DNA of 64,000 nucleotides from Rhodovastum atsumiense (GCF_937425535.1 NZ_OW485601.1:1762501-1826500); one strand, 5' to 3'; shown: positions 11,023-19,617, counted from the stretch's first letter. Numbers and translations are program-made. The notes: generated by a model from the letters alone, not told the origin.

Positions 11023-12033
11023 ATGCCCCGTTTTCCCACGATGCTTGCCTGTCTGTTATTGTTCGCAACCGGCGCCCATGCGGCGACGCTGGATGTGGTG
11101 CGCTCGCGTGGCCAGCTTGTGTGCGGCGTGAACACCGGGGTTGCCGGCTTCTCCGCCCCTGACCCGCAGGGCGTCTATCGCGGCCTCGACGTGGATTACT
11201 GCCGTGCCGTCGCCGCCGCCGTGCTCGGCGACCCGGCGAAGGTGAAATACGTTCCCACCACCTACCAGACCCGCTTCGTGGCGCTGCAATCGGGCGAGCT
11301 CGACGTGCTGGCGCGCAACGTCACCCTGACGCTGACGCGCGAGACCGCGCTGGGGCTGCTCGGCGTGGGCGTCGACTTCTACGACGGCCAGGGCTTCATG
11401 GTGCCCAAGGCGACCAAACTGACCAGCGCGAAGCAGCTCGACGGCGCCACCGTCTGCGTGTTGCCCGGCTCGACCACCGAGCTCAACCTCGGCGATTTCG
11501 CGCGGCGCAGCAACATCAAGATCCAGCCGGTGGTCCTGAATTCCATGGACACCATGGTGGACACCTACCAGTCCGGCCGTTGCGATGCGATGACGACCGA
11601 CGCGAGCCAGCTCGCGGCGCTGCGCGTCTCGGCCATGCGCGACCCCTCGGCGCATGTCATCCTGCCCGAGCGCATCAGCAAGGAACCGCTTGGCCCGTTC
11701 GTGCGCCGCGGCGACGAGCAATGGGCGGCGATCGCGAAATACGTGCTGATGGGCCTGATCGCCGCCGAGGAGCTCGGCGTCACCCAGGCCAATGTCGACG
11801 CGATGCGCACCAGCACCGATCCCGACATCCGGCGCCTGCTTGGCGTCGAGGCCGGGCTCGGCAAGGCACTCGGCATCGAGGAAGGCTGGGGCTATCGCAT
11901 GATCAAGGCGGTCGGCAACTACGGCGAGGCGTTCGACCGCAATCTCGGCCGTGGCAGCCCGATCGGCCTTGACCGGGGGCTCAACGACCTGTGGACCCGT
12001 GGGGGTCTGATGTACGCTCTTCCGCTGCGCTGA
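11023..12033 (+). CDS. General L-amino-acid ABC transporter substrate-binding protein (AapJ/BztA-like)
   Basis: 336 aa periplasmic binding protein. A signal peptide (MPRFPTMLACLLLFATGAHA) is followed by the AapJ/BztA opening DVVRSRGQLVCGVNTGVAGFSAPD in two parts, GLDVDYCRAVAAAVLGD, the TLTRET segment and the C-terminal EAFDRNLG. This family feeds broad-specificity amino-acid importers (AapJQMP). The permease and ATPase genes are absent from the window, so it is an orphan here or serves a distant transporter. The 3' end overlaps the convergent methyltransferase gene by 53 bases. Confidence 0.88.
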   Translation: MPRFPTMLACLLLFATGAHAATLDVVRSRGQLVCGVNTGVAGFSAPDPQGVYRGLDVDYCRAVAAAVLGDPAKVKYVPTTYQTRFVALQSGELDVLARNVTLTLTRETALGLLGVGVDFYDGQGFMVPKATKLTSAKQLDGATVCVLPGSTTELNLGDFARRSNIKIQPVVLNSMDTMVDTYQSGRCDAMTTDASQLAALRVSAMRDPSAHVILPERISKEPLGPFVRRGDEQWAAIAKYVLMGLIAAEELGVTQANVDAMRTSTDPDIRRLLGVEAGLGKALGIEEGWGYRMIKAVGNYGEAFDRNLGRGSPIGLDRGLNDLWTRGGLMYALPLR

Positions 12034-12766
12034 CCCGCGCGGCCGGCCGCCACGCCGCCTCGGCGATCACCATCCGCCGGGGCGGCGTGGCGGCGGCCAC
12101 CGGCATGGCGGCGTAGACATCCTTCACCGCCTCGGAAATGGTCAGCCCGGCCATCCCGAGCGGCAGCATCAGCCGCGCCCCGCTCTCCCACAGCCGGGCG
12201 CTGCGCAGCACCGGGCGCAGACGCAGCGGCGGCATGAACAGCGCGGCATCGCGCCGCTCCACCCGGAACATCGAGGCGGCGAGCAGGCGGCCGATCTGGC
12301 CCGCGGAATAGGGCTGGCCGTGGCCGAACGGGGTGGTCTCCACATAGGCCCACATGCCGCGCCGGTTGGGCGCCACCACCAGCAGGCGCCCGTCATCCTT
12401 GAGCACCCGCCAGACCTCACGCAGCAGCCGGCGCGCGTGCTCGGCCACTTCCAGCCCGTGCACCAGCAGGATGCGGTCGAAGCAGAGATCGGGAAAAGGC
12501 AGGCAGGCTTCCTCGACGCTGCAGGACAGATTGGGCCCGCTCAGCGGCCAGCGGGCGGTCCCGAGCTGGGCGGGCATCACGGCAACGCAACGCTGCACTT
12601 CTTCCCGCCACAGGCGCAGATAGGGGGCGGCATAGCCGAGCCCGAGCACCGACTGGCCGCGCAGCGAGGGCCAGATCACGCCGATCCGTTCCCGCAACAA
12701 GCGCGCCACCATGGCCCCGCGTGGCGTGGCATAGAAATCAGCCGTCGCGCAACAATCCGTCCCCAT
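11981..12766 (-). CDS. Class I SAM-dependent methyltransferase
   Basis: 261 aa. Seen: motif I VLGLGYAAPYL (about residues 40-50), a central LPFPDLCFDRILLVHGLEV that matches Methyltransf_11 motif II, and the post-motif segment LREVWRVLKDDGRLLVV. The gene is divergent from gloB, an arrangement common in alphaproteobacteria, where the methyltransferase is annotated only generally. The substrate is unknown. Its 3' end overlaps the end of the convergent aapJ-like gene, so the two mRNAs share 53 complementary bases. Confidence 0.82.
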   Translation of the reverse strand: MGTDCCATADFYATPRGAMVARLLRERIGVIWPSLRGQSVLGLGYAAPYLRLWREEVQRCVAVMPAQLGTARWPLSGPNLSCSVEEACLPFPDLCFDRILLVHGLEVAEHARRLLREVWRVLKDDGRLLVVAPNRRGMWAYVETTPFGHGQPYSAGQIGRLLAASMFRVERRDAALFMPPLRLRPVLRSARLWESGARLMLPLGMAGLTISEAVKDVYAAMPVAAATPPRRMVIAEAAWRPAARVSAAEERTSDPHGSTGR

Positions 12767-12865
12767 GGCATTGCCTTATACCACGCCACCGCCGGCCCGT
12801 CGCACGGCCCGCACGTTCACGCCTTCGCCGTTTTGCCCGAGGCGGCCACCGCCTTACAGTGCCGC

Positions 12866-13588
12866 ATGATCACAGCCCAGCCCGTGCCCCTCCTGCAGGA
12901 CAATTATGCCTGGCTGCTGCGCGACGCGGCGACCGGCAGCACCGCCATCGTCGACCCGGCCGAGCCCGCACCGGTGGCCGCCGCGATCGAGGCCGCCGGC
13001 GGGCGGCTCGACCTGATCCTGCTGACCCATCACCACGGCGACCACGTCGCCGCCACCGACGAGATCCGCGCCCGCACCGGGGCCCGCGTGGTCGGCGCCA
13101 GGGCCGATGCCCACCGTCTGCCCAAGCTCGACATCGAGGTCGCCGAAGGGGACGTGGTCGCCCTGGGCGAAAGCCGCGGCCATGTCATCGGCACCCCCGG
13201 CCACACGCGCGGGCAGGTCGCCTTCCATTTCCCCGAGGGCGGCGTGCTGATCTGCGGCGACACGCTGTTCAGCCTGGGCTGCGGCCGCCTGTTCGAAGGC
13301 ACGGCGGAGGACATGTTCGCCTCCCTGCGCAAACTCGCCGCCCTGCCGCCCGAGACACTGGTCTGCTGCGGCCACGAATACACCGAGGGCAATGCCCGTT
13401 TCGCGCTGCATGTCGATCCCGCGAATGCGGCCTTGCTTGCCTATGCCGACAAGGTCAGGGCGCTGCGGGCCCAGGGCCGGCCGAGCGTGCCCAGCACACT
13501 GGCCGAGGAACTCGCCGCCAACCCCTTCCTGCGCGCGCCGGATGTTGCCACATTCGCCGACCTGCGCGCCCGCAAGGACAAATTCTGA
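12866..13588 (+). CDS. gloB: Hydroxyacylglutathione hydrolase (glyoxalase II)
   Basis: 240 aa metallo-beta-lactamase-fold enzyme that hydrolyses S-D-lactoylglutathione to lactate and glutathione. Seen: the metal-binding THHHGDH near residue 53, GTPGHTRGQVAFHF, ICGDTLFSLGCGRLFEGT, CCGHEYTEGNARFA, and the C-terminal substrate-binding part ending RKDKF. Length is close to the usual 255 aa. A glutathione S-transferase gene follows after 13 bases, so the two probably share a transcript related to glutathione and electrophile handling. Confidence 0.95.
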   Translation: MITAQPVPLLQDNYAWLLRDAATGSTAIVDPAEPAPVAAAIEAAGGRLDLILLTHHHGDHVAATDEIRARTGARVVGARADAHRLPKLDIEVAEGDVVALGESRGHVIGTPGHTRGQVAFHFPEGGVLICGDTLFSLGCGRLFEGTAEDMFASLRKLAALPPETLVCCGHEYTEGNARFALHVDPANAALLAYADKVRALRAQGRPSVPSTLAEELAANPFLRAPDVATFADLRARKDKF

Positions 13589-13601
13589 GGAAACCACCGC
13601 C

Positions 13602-14201
13602 GTGAAGCTGTTCCACTCATCCACGAGCCCCTATGTGCGCAAGGTCATGGCCTGCGCGATCGCCCGCGAGATCGAACGGCAGATCGAGCTGGTTCCCACC
13701 AACCCGCATGAATCGCCGGCGGAGCTGCTGGCCTCGAACCCGCTGTCGAAGGTGCCCTGCCTCATCACCGATGACGGGCTGGCGCTGTTCGACAGCCCGG
13801 TGATCTGCGAGTACCTCGACAGCCTGGACGGCGCGGTATCGCTCTACCCGCGCACCGCCGGCGGCCGCTGGAAGGCGCTGAAATACCAGGCCCTGGCCGA
13901 TGGCATCATGGATGCGGCGGTGCTGCGCCGGATGGAGGCCCAACGGCCGGAGGATCCCGCGCGGCAGGCGGTCATCGCCCGCCAGGGCGCGGTCGTCCAG
14001 CGTAGCCTCGACGAACTGGAGAAGGACCCGCCGCACCGCGTGCTCGACATCGGCACGATCAGCGTGGCCTGCGCGCTGGGCTATCTCGACCTGCGCTTCC
14101 CCGCTGATGACTGGCGCCGCGACCACCCGGCGCTGGCCACCTGGTTCGCGGCGATCAGCCGGGAACCGGCCCTGGCGCGGACCGCTCCGCCGGCCGCCTG
14201 A
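13602..14201 (+). CDS. Glutathione S-transferase family protein
   Basis: 199 aa. The N-terminal thioredoxin-like domain (MKLFHSSTSPYVRKVMACAI) carries the SPYVRK element of the YibF-like/beta-class GSTs, with the cis-Pro (KVPCLI) and the glutathione gamma-Glu site (LFDSPVICEYLD). Residues 90-199 are the helical C-terminal domain. The GTG start lies 13 bases after gloB, with gagga about ten bases upstream. Conjugation, peroxidase or binding function cannot be chosen from sequence. Confidence 0.88.
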   Translation: MKLFHSSTSPYVRKVMACAIAREIERQIELVPTNPHESPAELLASNPLSKVPCLITDDGLALFDSPVICEYLDSLDGAVSLYPRTAGGRWKALKYQALADGIMDAAVLRRMEAQRPEDPARQAVIARQGAVVQRSLDELEKDPPHRVLDIGTISVACALGYLDLRFPADDWRRDHPALATWFAAISREPALARTAPPAA

Positions 14202-14209
14202 GCCGCCCG

Positions 14210-14668
14210 ATGGACCTGCGCGACCCGACGCTGCCGGCGGCAGCGGTCATCCGGGAACTCGGGCTGCTGCCGCACCCCGAGGGGGGCCATTACCGCGAGA
14301 CCTGGCGCGACACGCCGCCCGATGGCAGCCGCGGCGCCGGCACCGCCATCCTGTTCCTGCTCGCCGCCGGTGAACGCAGCCATTGGCACCGGGTGGATGC
14401 CGACGAGCTGTGGATCTGGCAGGCCGGTGCACCGCTGGCGCTGCGCCTGTCGGCCGATGCAATGGCGGTGACGCATCATGCCCTTGGCCCCGAGCCGCGC
14501 CGCGGGCAGAGCCTGCAGCAGGTGGCGCCGCGCGGCGTCTGGCAGGCGGCGAGCAGCCTGGGCGGCTGGACCCTGGTGACCTGCACGGTGAGCCCGGCCT
14601 TCCGCTTCGAGGGCTTCGAACTCGCCCCGCCCGGCTGGCAGCCGGGACAGGCCGTACAGGACCGGTAG
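14210..14668 (+). CDS. DUF985 / Cupin_5 family protein
   Basis: 152 aa. Seen: LGLLPHPEGGHYRETWRD at the start, TAILFLLAAGERSHWHRVDADE with cupin metal-ligand-type residues (H-W-H ... E), and VAPRGVWQAA, then CTVSPAFRFEGFELAPPGW at the end. This is the Cupin_5 (YML079w-like) family, with no established reaction. It starts eight bases after the GST stop and likely ends the gloB-GST operon, before a strong hairpin. Confidence 0.88.
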   Translation: MDLRDPTLPAAAVIRELGLLPHPEGGHYRETWRDTPPDGSRGAGTAILFLLAAGERSHWHRVDADELWIWQAGAPLALRLSADAMAVTHHALGPEPRRGQSLQQVAPRGVWQAASSLGGWTLVTCTVSPAFRFEGFELAPPGWQPGQAVQDR

Positions 14669-14678
14669 GGCCGGACCG

Positions 14679-14701
14679 CTCCCGGCCGGCATGGCCGGGA
14701 G
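14679..14701. terminator. Bidirectional hairpin between cupin gene and phaB
   Basis: Perfect 9-bp stem (ctcccggcc / ggccgggag) with loop ggcat, 10 bases after the cupin stop and 33 bases beyond the convergent phaB stop. Confidence 0.6.
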
Positions 14702-14733
14702 CGGCGGCATCGATGAAACCCGGAACCAGGATC

Positions 14734-15456
14734 TCAGTACATGTGCTGCCCGCCGTTGATGGACAGCGTCGAGCCGGTAATGAAATCGGCCTCGTCCGAG
14801 GTCAGGAAGGTCACGCCACGGGCGATGTCGTCGGCGTGGCCGAGCCGGCCCATCGGGATCCGGGCGATGATCTTCTGCAACACGTCTTCCGGCACCGCCC
14901 GCACCATCTCGGTATCGACGTAGCCAGGGGCCACCGCGTTGACGGTGATGCCGTAGCGCGCCCCTTCCTGCGCCAGGGCCTTGGTGAAGCCATGGATGCC
15001 GGATTTGGCGGCGGCGTAGTTCACCTGCCCGTACTGGCCGGCCTGGCCGTTCATCGAACCGATATTGACGATACGGCCGAACTTCGCCGCCCGCATGTCG
15101 TCCCAGACCAGCCGGCAGAGATTGAAGCAACCGCCGAGATTGGTATCAACCACCGCATCCCACATCTCCCGCGACAGGCGGTTCATCGGACTGTCACGGG
15201 TGATGCCGGCATTGTTCACGACGATTTCGATCTTGCCGACCTCGGCATGGATCCGCTCGATCGCGTCACGGCAGGCTTCGAAGTTGGCGACGTCGAACTT
15301 GTAGACGGAAATGCCGGTTTCCTCGCGGAAGGCCTGTGCCGCGGCGTCATTGCCGGCATAATTGGCGACCACGGTACGTCCCGCGGCCTTCAGTTCACGA
15401 CTGATCTCGGCGCCGATGCCGCGTGTACCGCCGCTTACCAGTGCGATCCTGCTCAT
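14734..15456 (-). CDS. phaB: Acetoacetyl-CoA reductase
   Basis: 240 aa SDR. It reduces acetoacetyl-CoA to (R)-3-hydroxybutyryl-CoA with NADPH, the second step of polyhydroxybutyrate synthesis. Seen: VSGGTRGIGAEI, NNAGITRDSPMNRLS, the SMNGQAGQYGQVNYAAAKSG stretch containing catalytic Ser and Tyr-x3-Lys, APGYVDTEMV and the ending SINGGQHMY, all typical of PhaB/PhbB. aaggagg lies ten bases before the ATG. It is separated from phaA by an anti-sigma-like gene and a 415-base gap, so it probably has its own promoter. Confidence 0.95.
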   Translation of the reverse strand: MSRIALVSGGTRGIGAEISRELKAAGRTVVANYAGNDAAAQAFREETGISVYKFDVANFEACRDAIERIHAEVGKIEIVVNNAGITRDSPMNRLSREMWDAVVDTNLGGCFNLCRLVWDDMRAAKFGRIVNIGSMNGQAGQYGQVNYAAAKSGIHGFTKALAQEGARYGITVNAVAPGYVDTEMVRAVPEDVLQKIIARIPMGRLGHADDIARGVTFLTSDEADFITGSTLSINGGQHMY

Positions 15457-15871
15457 TCCTTGGGTCCCTCCTTGCAGACAGTGACCGGCCGCGCCCGCAG
15501 GCACGGCTGGCAGAAGGGATCATAACGGCAGCGCGCGCCAGCAACCGTTGACGAAAGTAAACACATCGTCTGTTTCCCGGCCGCCCCCGCCCGGTCCGCC
15601 CCGGGAATTCAGCCAATCACGGCCGGAAATGAACCGTCACGTTGCCACGGTTGCCGCCCCTCCACCGTCGCGCGTTGAACCGCCGCACGGATCTCGCAGG
15701 ATTGACCGCAACCGGCGGATCCGGGGCGGCAGGGGCGATGTTGCGCGACAGCATCATCGAACCCTCGTGTCGGGGCCTGCGCCCTTGCCGTAACCACGAC
15801 GGGCGTGACGTTCGCAACCGCAACATGAGCGATCGTGAGGGGAAGGCCGAAACGTCGTCGGCAGGCCCGCC
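15457..15871. other. Intergenic region between phaB and the anti-sigma-like gene
   Basis: About 415 bases with no supported gene. It should contain the phaB promoter on the minus strand. No operator, riboswitch or strong hairpin was recognised. Confidence 0.4.
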
Positions 15872-16612
15872 CTAGCCGCCGCGGGTGACCAGCCAGAGCC
15901 GGGCAAAGGCGGCGAGTTCGCCGGCGTCGATGTCGGAAACGGCAACGAATGCCATCCCTTCCGACCGCCAGTGCACCACCCCATAGCCCTGCCGCTCGTC
16001 CACCACCGGCGCCGTCGTGCCGGCCGCCGGCCAGATGAAGACGTCGATCGGGTGATGGTTACGAAGATAGACGAGGACAGCGACCGCCCGGCCGTCCAGA
16101 TAGTCGAGGCGCGTCCCGGCCAGGAGAAAACCGGCGGCCGCGAAGTCGCGCACCGGCGGCAGGTAGTCGAGGCGGCCAGTGAACGAGTCGCGCAGGGTGT
16201 CGCGATCGGAAGACACCAGGTCGGTCAGATGGCCCGGCTGCAGCGCCCGGACATGGTTGGCGATCGCCTGTTCCGAAAGCCGCTCGGCCGGCCCCGGCAG
16301 CAGCAGCAGCACGATGGCCGCGGCCAGCACCATGCCGGCGCCGAAGGCGACGAGAGGCCGCACGCCCCCCCGGCGTCGCTGCGGCACGGAGCGCGGCGCC
16401 GCCACCCGTGGCGGCGGCCGCAACGTGTTTACCGGCACCTCGGCACGCGCCGCATCGGACAGGCGCGCGAGCTCGGAGCGGAGTGCCCGGCAGGCCGGAC
16501 AGGCGCGCAGATGCGCCCGCAACAGCGCTGCTTCGGTGGCGGACAACTCCCCATCCAGCTCGGCCTGGATCAGCATCACCTTGTCCTGGCAGGCTCGTGC
16601 CGTGTCGGTCAT
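15872..16612 (-). CDS. Anti-sigma-factor-like membrane protein with zf-HC2 domain
   Basis: 246 aa. The N-terminus has the zinc-binding anti-sigma pattern: H34-x3-C38-x2-C41 after CQDKVMLIQAELDGEL. One transmembrane helix (PLVAFGAGMVLAAAIVLLLL, about residues 90-112) separates it from a periplasmic domain of about 130 residues (RLDYLDGRAVAVLVY, INDVFIW-like strand, GYGVVHWRSEGMAFVAVSD). Such proteins usually sequester an ECF sigma factor encoded just upstream, but no sigma gene is present here; a 46-codon frame overlaps the start instead (ATGA). The partner and signal are unknown. Confidence 0.75.
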   Translation of the reverse strand: MTDTARACQDKVMLIQAELDGELSATEAALLRAHLRACPACRALRSELARLSDAARAEVPVNTLRPPPRVAAPRSVPQRRRGGVRPLVAFGAGMVLAAAIVLLLLPGPAERLSEQAIANHVRALQPGHLTDLVSSDRDTLRDSFTGRLDYLPPVRDFAAAGFLLAGTRLDYLDGRAVAVLVYLRNHHPIDVFIWPAAGTTAPVVDERQGYGVVHWRSEGMAFVAVSDIDAGELAAFARLWLVTRGG

Positions 16613-16749
16613 ACCTCCCCCTCCTCCGCCCGGCACAGCCGCCGGGGCCGCGGCACCATGCTGCCGGTGGGCCTGTCCATGATGCGCCGAAAGGCACCAT
16701 ATGACATCTGCACGTAGGCATGCAGCAGCAGACGTGACCGGGCCGGCAT
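16609..16749 (-). CDS. Possible 46-aa basic protein coupled to the anti-sigma-like gene
   Basis: Short frame reading MPARSRLLLHAYVQMSYGAF then ending RPRRLCRAEEGEV. Its TGA overlaps the ATG of the anti-sigma-like gene (ATGA), the usual sign of translational coupling. It is Arg-rich with no recognised domain and no strong ribosome binding site. The position is where an ECF sigma gene would be expected, but the length and sequence do not support one. It may be a real small protein or only an untranslated leader. Confidence 0.3.
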   Translation of the reverse strand: MPARSRLLLHAYVQMSYGAFRRIMDRPTGSMVPRPRRLCRAEEGEV

Positions 16750-16797
16750 GGCCGGATGAAGGCGAAGAGACGCGTGCTGACCAGGCCCGCCCGCAAT

Positions 16798-16822
16798 CCC
16801 GGGAGGCAAATCGCCTCCCGGG
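16798..16822 (-). terminator. Hairpin terminator after phaA
   Basis: Perfect 10-bp stem (cccgggaggc / gcctcccggg) with loop aaatc, 10 bases beyond the phaA stop on the minus strand. Confidence 0.65.
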
Positions 16823-16832
16823 CGCGATGGCG

Positions 16833-18005
16833 TTACCGCTCCACCGCCAGCGCCACGCCCATGCCACCGCCGATGCACAGCGTGGCCAGGCCCTTCTTCG
16901 CGTCCCGCTTCCGCATCTCGTGCAGCAGCGTCACCAGCACGCGGGCGCCGGAGGCCCCGATCGGATGGCCGATGGCGATGGCGCCGCCATTGACGTTCAC
17001 CCGGGCGGTATCCCAGCCCAGATCCTTGTTCACCGCGCAGGCCTGGGCGGCGAAGGCTTCGTTGGCCTCGATCAGGTCGAGGTCACCGGGGGTCCAGCCG
17101 GCCCGCGCGAGCGCCTTGCGGGTGGCCGGGATCGGGCCGGTGCCCATCACCGCCGGATCGACGCCGGCGGTGGCGAAGGCGGCGATGCGCGCGAGCGGCG
17201 CCAGCCCGCGCCGGGACGCCTCGGCCGCCGAGGTCACCACCAGCACCGCCGCGCCGTCATTGATGCCGCTGGCATTGCCGGCGGTGACGGTGCCGTCCTT
17301 GCTGAAGGCCGGGCGCAGCTTCGCCATGCTCTCGGCCGAGGCGTCGTGGCGGATATATTCGTCCTGTTCCACCAGCACCTCGCCCTTGCGGCCCTTGATG
17401 GTGACCGGGGCGATCTCGTCGCGGAACCTGCCGGCCTGCTGCGCGGCCGATGCCTTCTGCTGACTGGCCAGGGCGAAGGCGTCCTGGTCCTCGCGGCTGA
17501 TCCCGTAGGCCCGGGCCACGTTCTCGGCGGTGACGCCCATGTGGTAGCCATTGAAGGCGTCCCACAGCCCGTCCCGGATCATGGTGTCGATCAGGCCCAG
17601 ATCGCCCATCTTCTGCCCCGCGCGCAGATAGGCCGCGTGGGTAGACTGGCTCATGCTCTCCTGTCCGCCGGCCAGCACGATCGCACTTTCCCCGGTGCGG
17701 ACCTGCTGGGCGGCCAGCGCCACGGCGCGCAGCCCCGAGCCGCAGACCTGGTTGATGCCGAAGGCGGTCTTGCCGTCGGGGATGCCGGCGAGCCGGGCGG
17801 CCTGGCGGGCGGGGTTCTGCCCCTGGGCGGCGGTCAGCACCTGGCCGAGGATCACCTCGTCCACGTCGCCGGCCTCGATGCCGGCCCGGGCGATCGCCGC
17901 CTGGATCGCCGTGGCGCCGAGCGCATGCGCCGGCAAGGTGCCAAGGGCACCGTTGAAGCTGCCGACAGGCGTCCGTACCGCCGCGACGATGACGATGTCG
18001 TCCAT
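16833..18005 (-). CDS. phaA: Acetyl-CoA C-acetyltransferase (beta-ketothiolase)
   Basis: 390 aa thiolase. It condenses two acetyl-CoA to acetoacetyl-CoA, the first step of PHB synthesis. Seen: nucleophile Cys88 in [22 protein letters not shown], the [16 protein letters not shown] stretch with catalytic His, and [14 protein letters not shown] with the second Cys. Length is typical of biosynthetic PhaA/AtoB thiolases. It lies downstream of the PHA synthase gene on the same strand with a 132-base gap. The same enzyme could also work in acetoacetate breakdown. Confidence 0.96.
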   Translation of the reverse strand: MDDIVIVAAVRTPVGSFNGALGTLPAHALGATAIQAAIARAGIEAGDVDEVILGQVLTAAQGQNPARQAARLAGIPDGKTAFGINQVCGSGLRAVALAAQQVRTGESAIVLAGGQESMSQSTHAAYLRAGQKMGDLGLIDTMIRDGLWDAFNGYHMGVTAENVARAYGISREDQDAFALASQQKASAAQQAGRFRDEIAPVTIKGRKGEVLVEQDEYIRHDASAESMAKLRPAFSKDGTVTAGNASGINDGAAVLVVTSAAEASRRGLAPLARIAAFATAGVDPAVMGTGPIPATRKALARAGWTPGDLDLIEANEAFAAQACAVNKDLGWDTARVNVNGGAIAIGHPIGASGARVLVTLLHEMRKRDAKKGLATLCIGGGMGVALAVER

Positions 18006-18137
18006 TCTGGTTTCTCCCTGCGGGCAGGCGCCCGCTGCGTTCTGCGCGGGGCTGGACCCGCACGTCGTTGAAGGCGGCTGCCTGCATGCGTACCGCCGAT
18101 ACCAGCCCCCTGATTATGGTGCAGTGCAGCGAGAATG

Positions 18138-19232
18138 TCAGGCCCGGCCGGGCAACCCGCGCAGCCACTCCAGCAACGGCCGCCACAGCGCCGCCTCGGC
18201 GCCCGAACCGGCCGCCATGCCGATATGCCCGGCCTGCGGCTGGTGCAGCACCGCGCCGGGAATCAGGGCGGCGAGCGGGCGAGCGCTTTCGGGCGGCACG
18301 ATGCGGTCGCGGGCGGGCACCGCCACGAAGCAGGGCAGGTCGAGCCTGCCCGGCATGACCGGCAACCCGGCAACCCGCCAGGTTCCGGCGGCCGGGGCAT
18401 TGGCGCCGTACCATCCCTGCAGGCACTCGCGCGCCACCGGGGCGGCGAGCGGGACGCCGTCGTTCAGCCAGTCCTCGAGTGCCACGAACTGGCGGGCACG
18501 CTCGCTGTCCTGCGGCAGGCGGGCGAAGCCGCGATATTTGGAAGCGATGCCCCAGGGATCGAGCAGGGCGAACAGCACCTGCAACAGGTCGACCGGCAGC
18601 GCCCCGCCAATGGCCATGGCCGGCTCGAGCAGCGGCGCGAGCCGGGCGAGGGTGTGGGCGCGATCGGGGTCGTCGGCATGGAAATCCCAGGGTGTCGCCA
18701 GCAAGGCGAGACCGGCGACATATCTCGGCAGCCCCTGTGCCGCCGCGACCGCGAGCAATCCGCCCATGCAGTAACCGCCGAGGACGACGCGCGAGCTGCG
18801 CGGCTGCGCACAGGCCGCCTGCAGGGCGCGGGAAAGCCGGCCGGCGATGTAGTCGGTCAGGGTGAAGCTGCGCTCCACCTCGCCCGGCCAGCCCCAGTCG
18901 AGCAGCAGCACCCGCACGCCCGCATCTGCCAGGAAACGCGCCATCGAGCGGCCGGGCGCGAGATCGAGGATATAGGCCCGGTTCACCAGGCTCGGCACCA
19001 GCAGCAGGGTGGGCCCGCCACGACCCCGCCCGCGGCCGAAATCGAGCAGCCTTGTCTCGCCTTCCGTCCACAGGACCGGCGGATCGGGCAGCTCGCGCCG
19101 CCAGGGATGGCGGCGGTAGGCAGCGATGCCGGCCACCAGCTCGCGATCCTGCTGCAGCGCTTCCATCACGACGGCCTGTGGGAAGGCCTCGGGCCGCCCC
19201 CCGGCGGCCTCCCGGGCGGCGGCGGCGATCAC
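18138..19232 (-). CDS. phaC: PhaC-type polyhydroxyalkanoate synthase (alpha/beta hydrolase)
   Basis: 364 aa from a GTG start. Seen: the synthase opening AGIAAYRRHPWRR...PPVLW, VPSLVNRAYILDL, the PhaC lipase-like box G-Y-C-M-G-G (LGGYCMGGLLAVA) with the nucleophile Cys, LLDWGWPG, the catalytic Asp region PARDRIVPP and the His in QAGHIGM. The length matches class III/IV catalytic subunits (about 360 aa) rather than class I (about 600). The frame extends upstream, but there it overlaps the PhaE-like gene; the GTG 11 bases after that gene's stop gives the family-length protein. Its product polymerises (R)-3-hydroxyacyl-CoA on granules. Confidence 0.8.
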   Translation of the reverse strand: MIAAAAREAAGGRPEAFPQAVVMEALQQDRELVAGIAAYRRHPWRRELPDPPVLWTEGETRLLDFGRGRGRGGPTLLLVPSLVNRAYILDLAPGRSMARFLADAGVRVLLLDWGWPGEVERSFTLTDYIAGRLSRALQAACAQPRSSRVVLGGYCMGGLLAVAAAQGLPRYVAGLALLATPWDFHADDPDRAHTLARLAPLLEPAMAIGGALPVDLLQVLFALLDPWGIASKYRGFARLPQDSERARQFVALEDWLNDGVPLAAPVARECLQGWYGANAPAAGTWRVAGLPVMPGRLDLPCFVAVPARDRIVPPESARPLAALIPGAVLHQPQAGHIGMAAGSGAEAALWRPLLEWLRGLPGRA

Positions 19233-19242
19233 GCGGGCGCGC

Positions 19243-19617
19243 TCAGCGGCTGCGCCGCTCCAGCCCGGCCAGCCGGCGCTCGAGTTCAGCGACGCGGTGA
19301 CGGAGCTGCTCGACTTCAGCATCGCGAGCATCAGGTGCATGAGCAGCGGGCGCGGGCCGCGGCGCAGCAGCGGCCCCGGCGCCGTTCCCAGGACCGTGGC
19401 CGTCATCGGGCATGCCGCGGGGCAGCCCCTGCAGCATCGCGCCGGCGGCCCCCGCCCACAGCGCCAGCACCACGTGCCATGTCTCCTGCAATTCGCGATC
19501 GACGGCCAGTGCTGCCAACTCGCTTTGCCATAGCGTGATCCAGTCGCGGGCAAGATCCCGCAGATCCTCTCCGGCCCCGTCTGGCTGCGGGGGGCCGGAT
19601 CGATCGCCTCCCGTCAT
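19243..19617 (-). CDS. Short PhaE-like subunit of PHA synthase
   Basis: 124 aa, first gene of the phaC-phaA unit. Residues 17-60 (LARDWITLWQSELAALAVDR, WHVVLALWAGAAGAM) are amphipathic helices; a low-complexity Ala/Pro/Gly stretch follows; the end (VEQLRHRVAELERRLAGLER) is a coiled coil. This plan, directly upstream of a 360-aa PhaC, fits the non-catalytic PhaE/PhaR(synthase) partner of class III/IV enzymes, but it is far shorter than the usual 180-350 aa. aggagg lies about 11 bases before the ATG. The assignment rests on context and helix pattern, not clear similarity. Confidence 0.6.
   Translation of the reverse strand: MTGGDRSGPPQPDGAGEDLRDLARDWITLWQSELAALAVDRELQETWHVVLALWAGAAGAMLQGLPRGMPDDGHGPGNGAGAAAAPRPAPAAHAPDARDAEVEQLRHRVAELERRLAGLERRSR

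Noticed and set aside
18138-19553. Longer PhaC starting at 19553 or 19406
   Set aside because: The extra N-terminus overlaps the PhaE-like gene in another frame and is Cys/Arg/Ser-rich; the GTG after the PhaE-like stop gives the family length.
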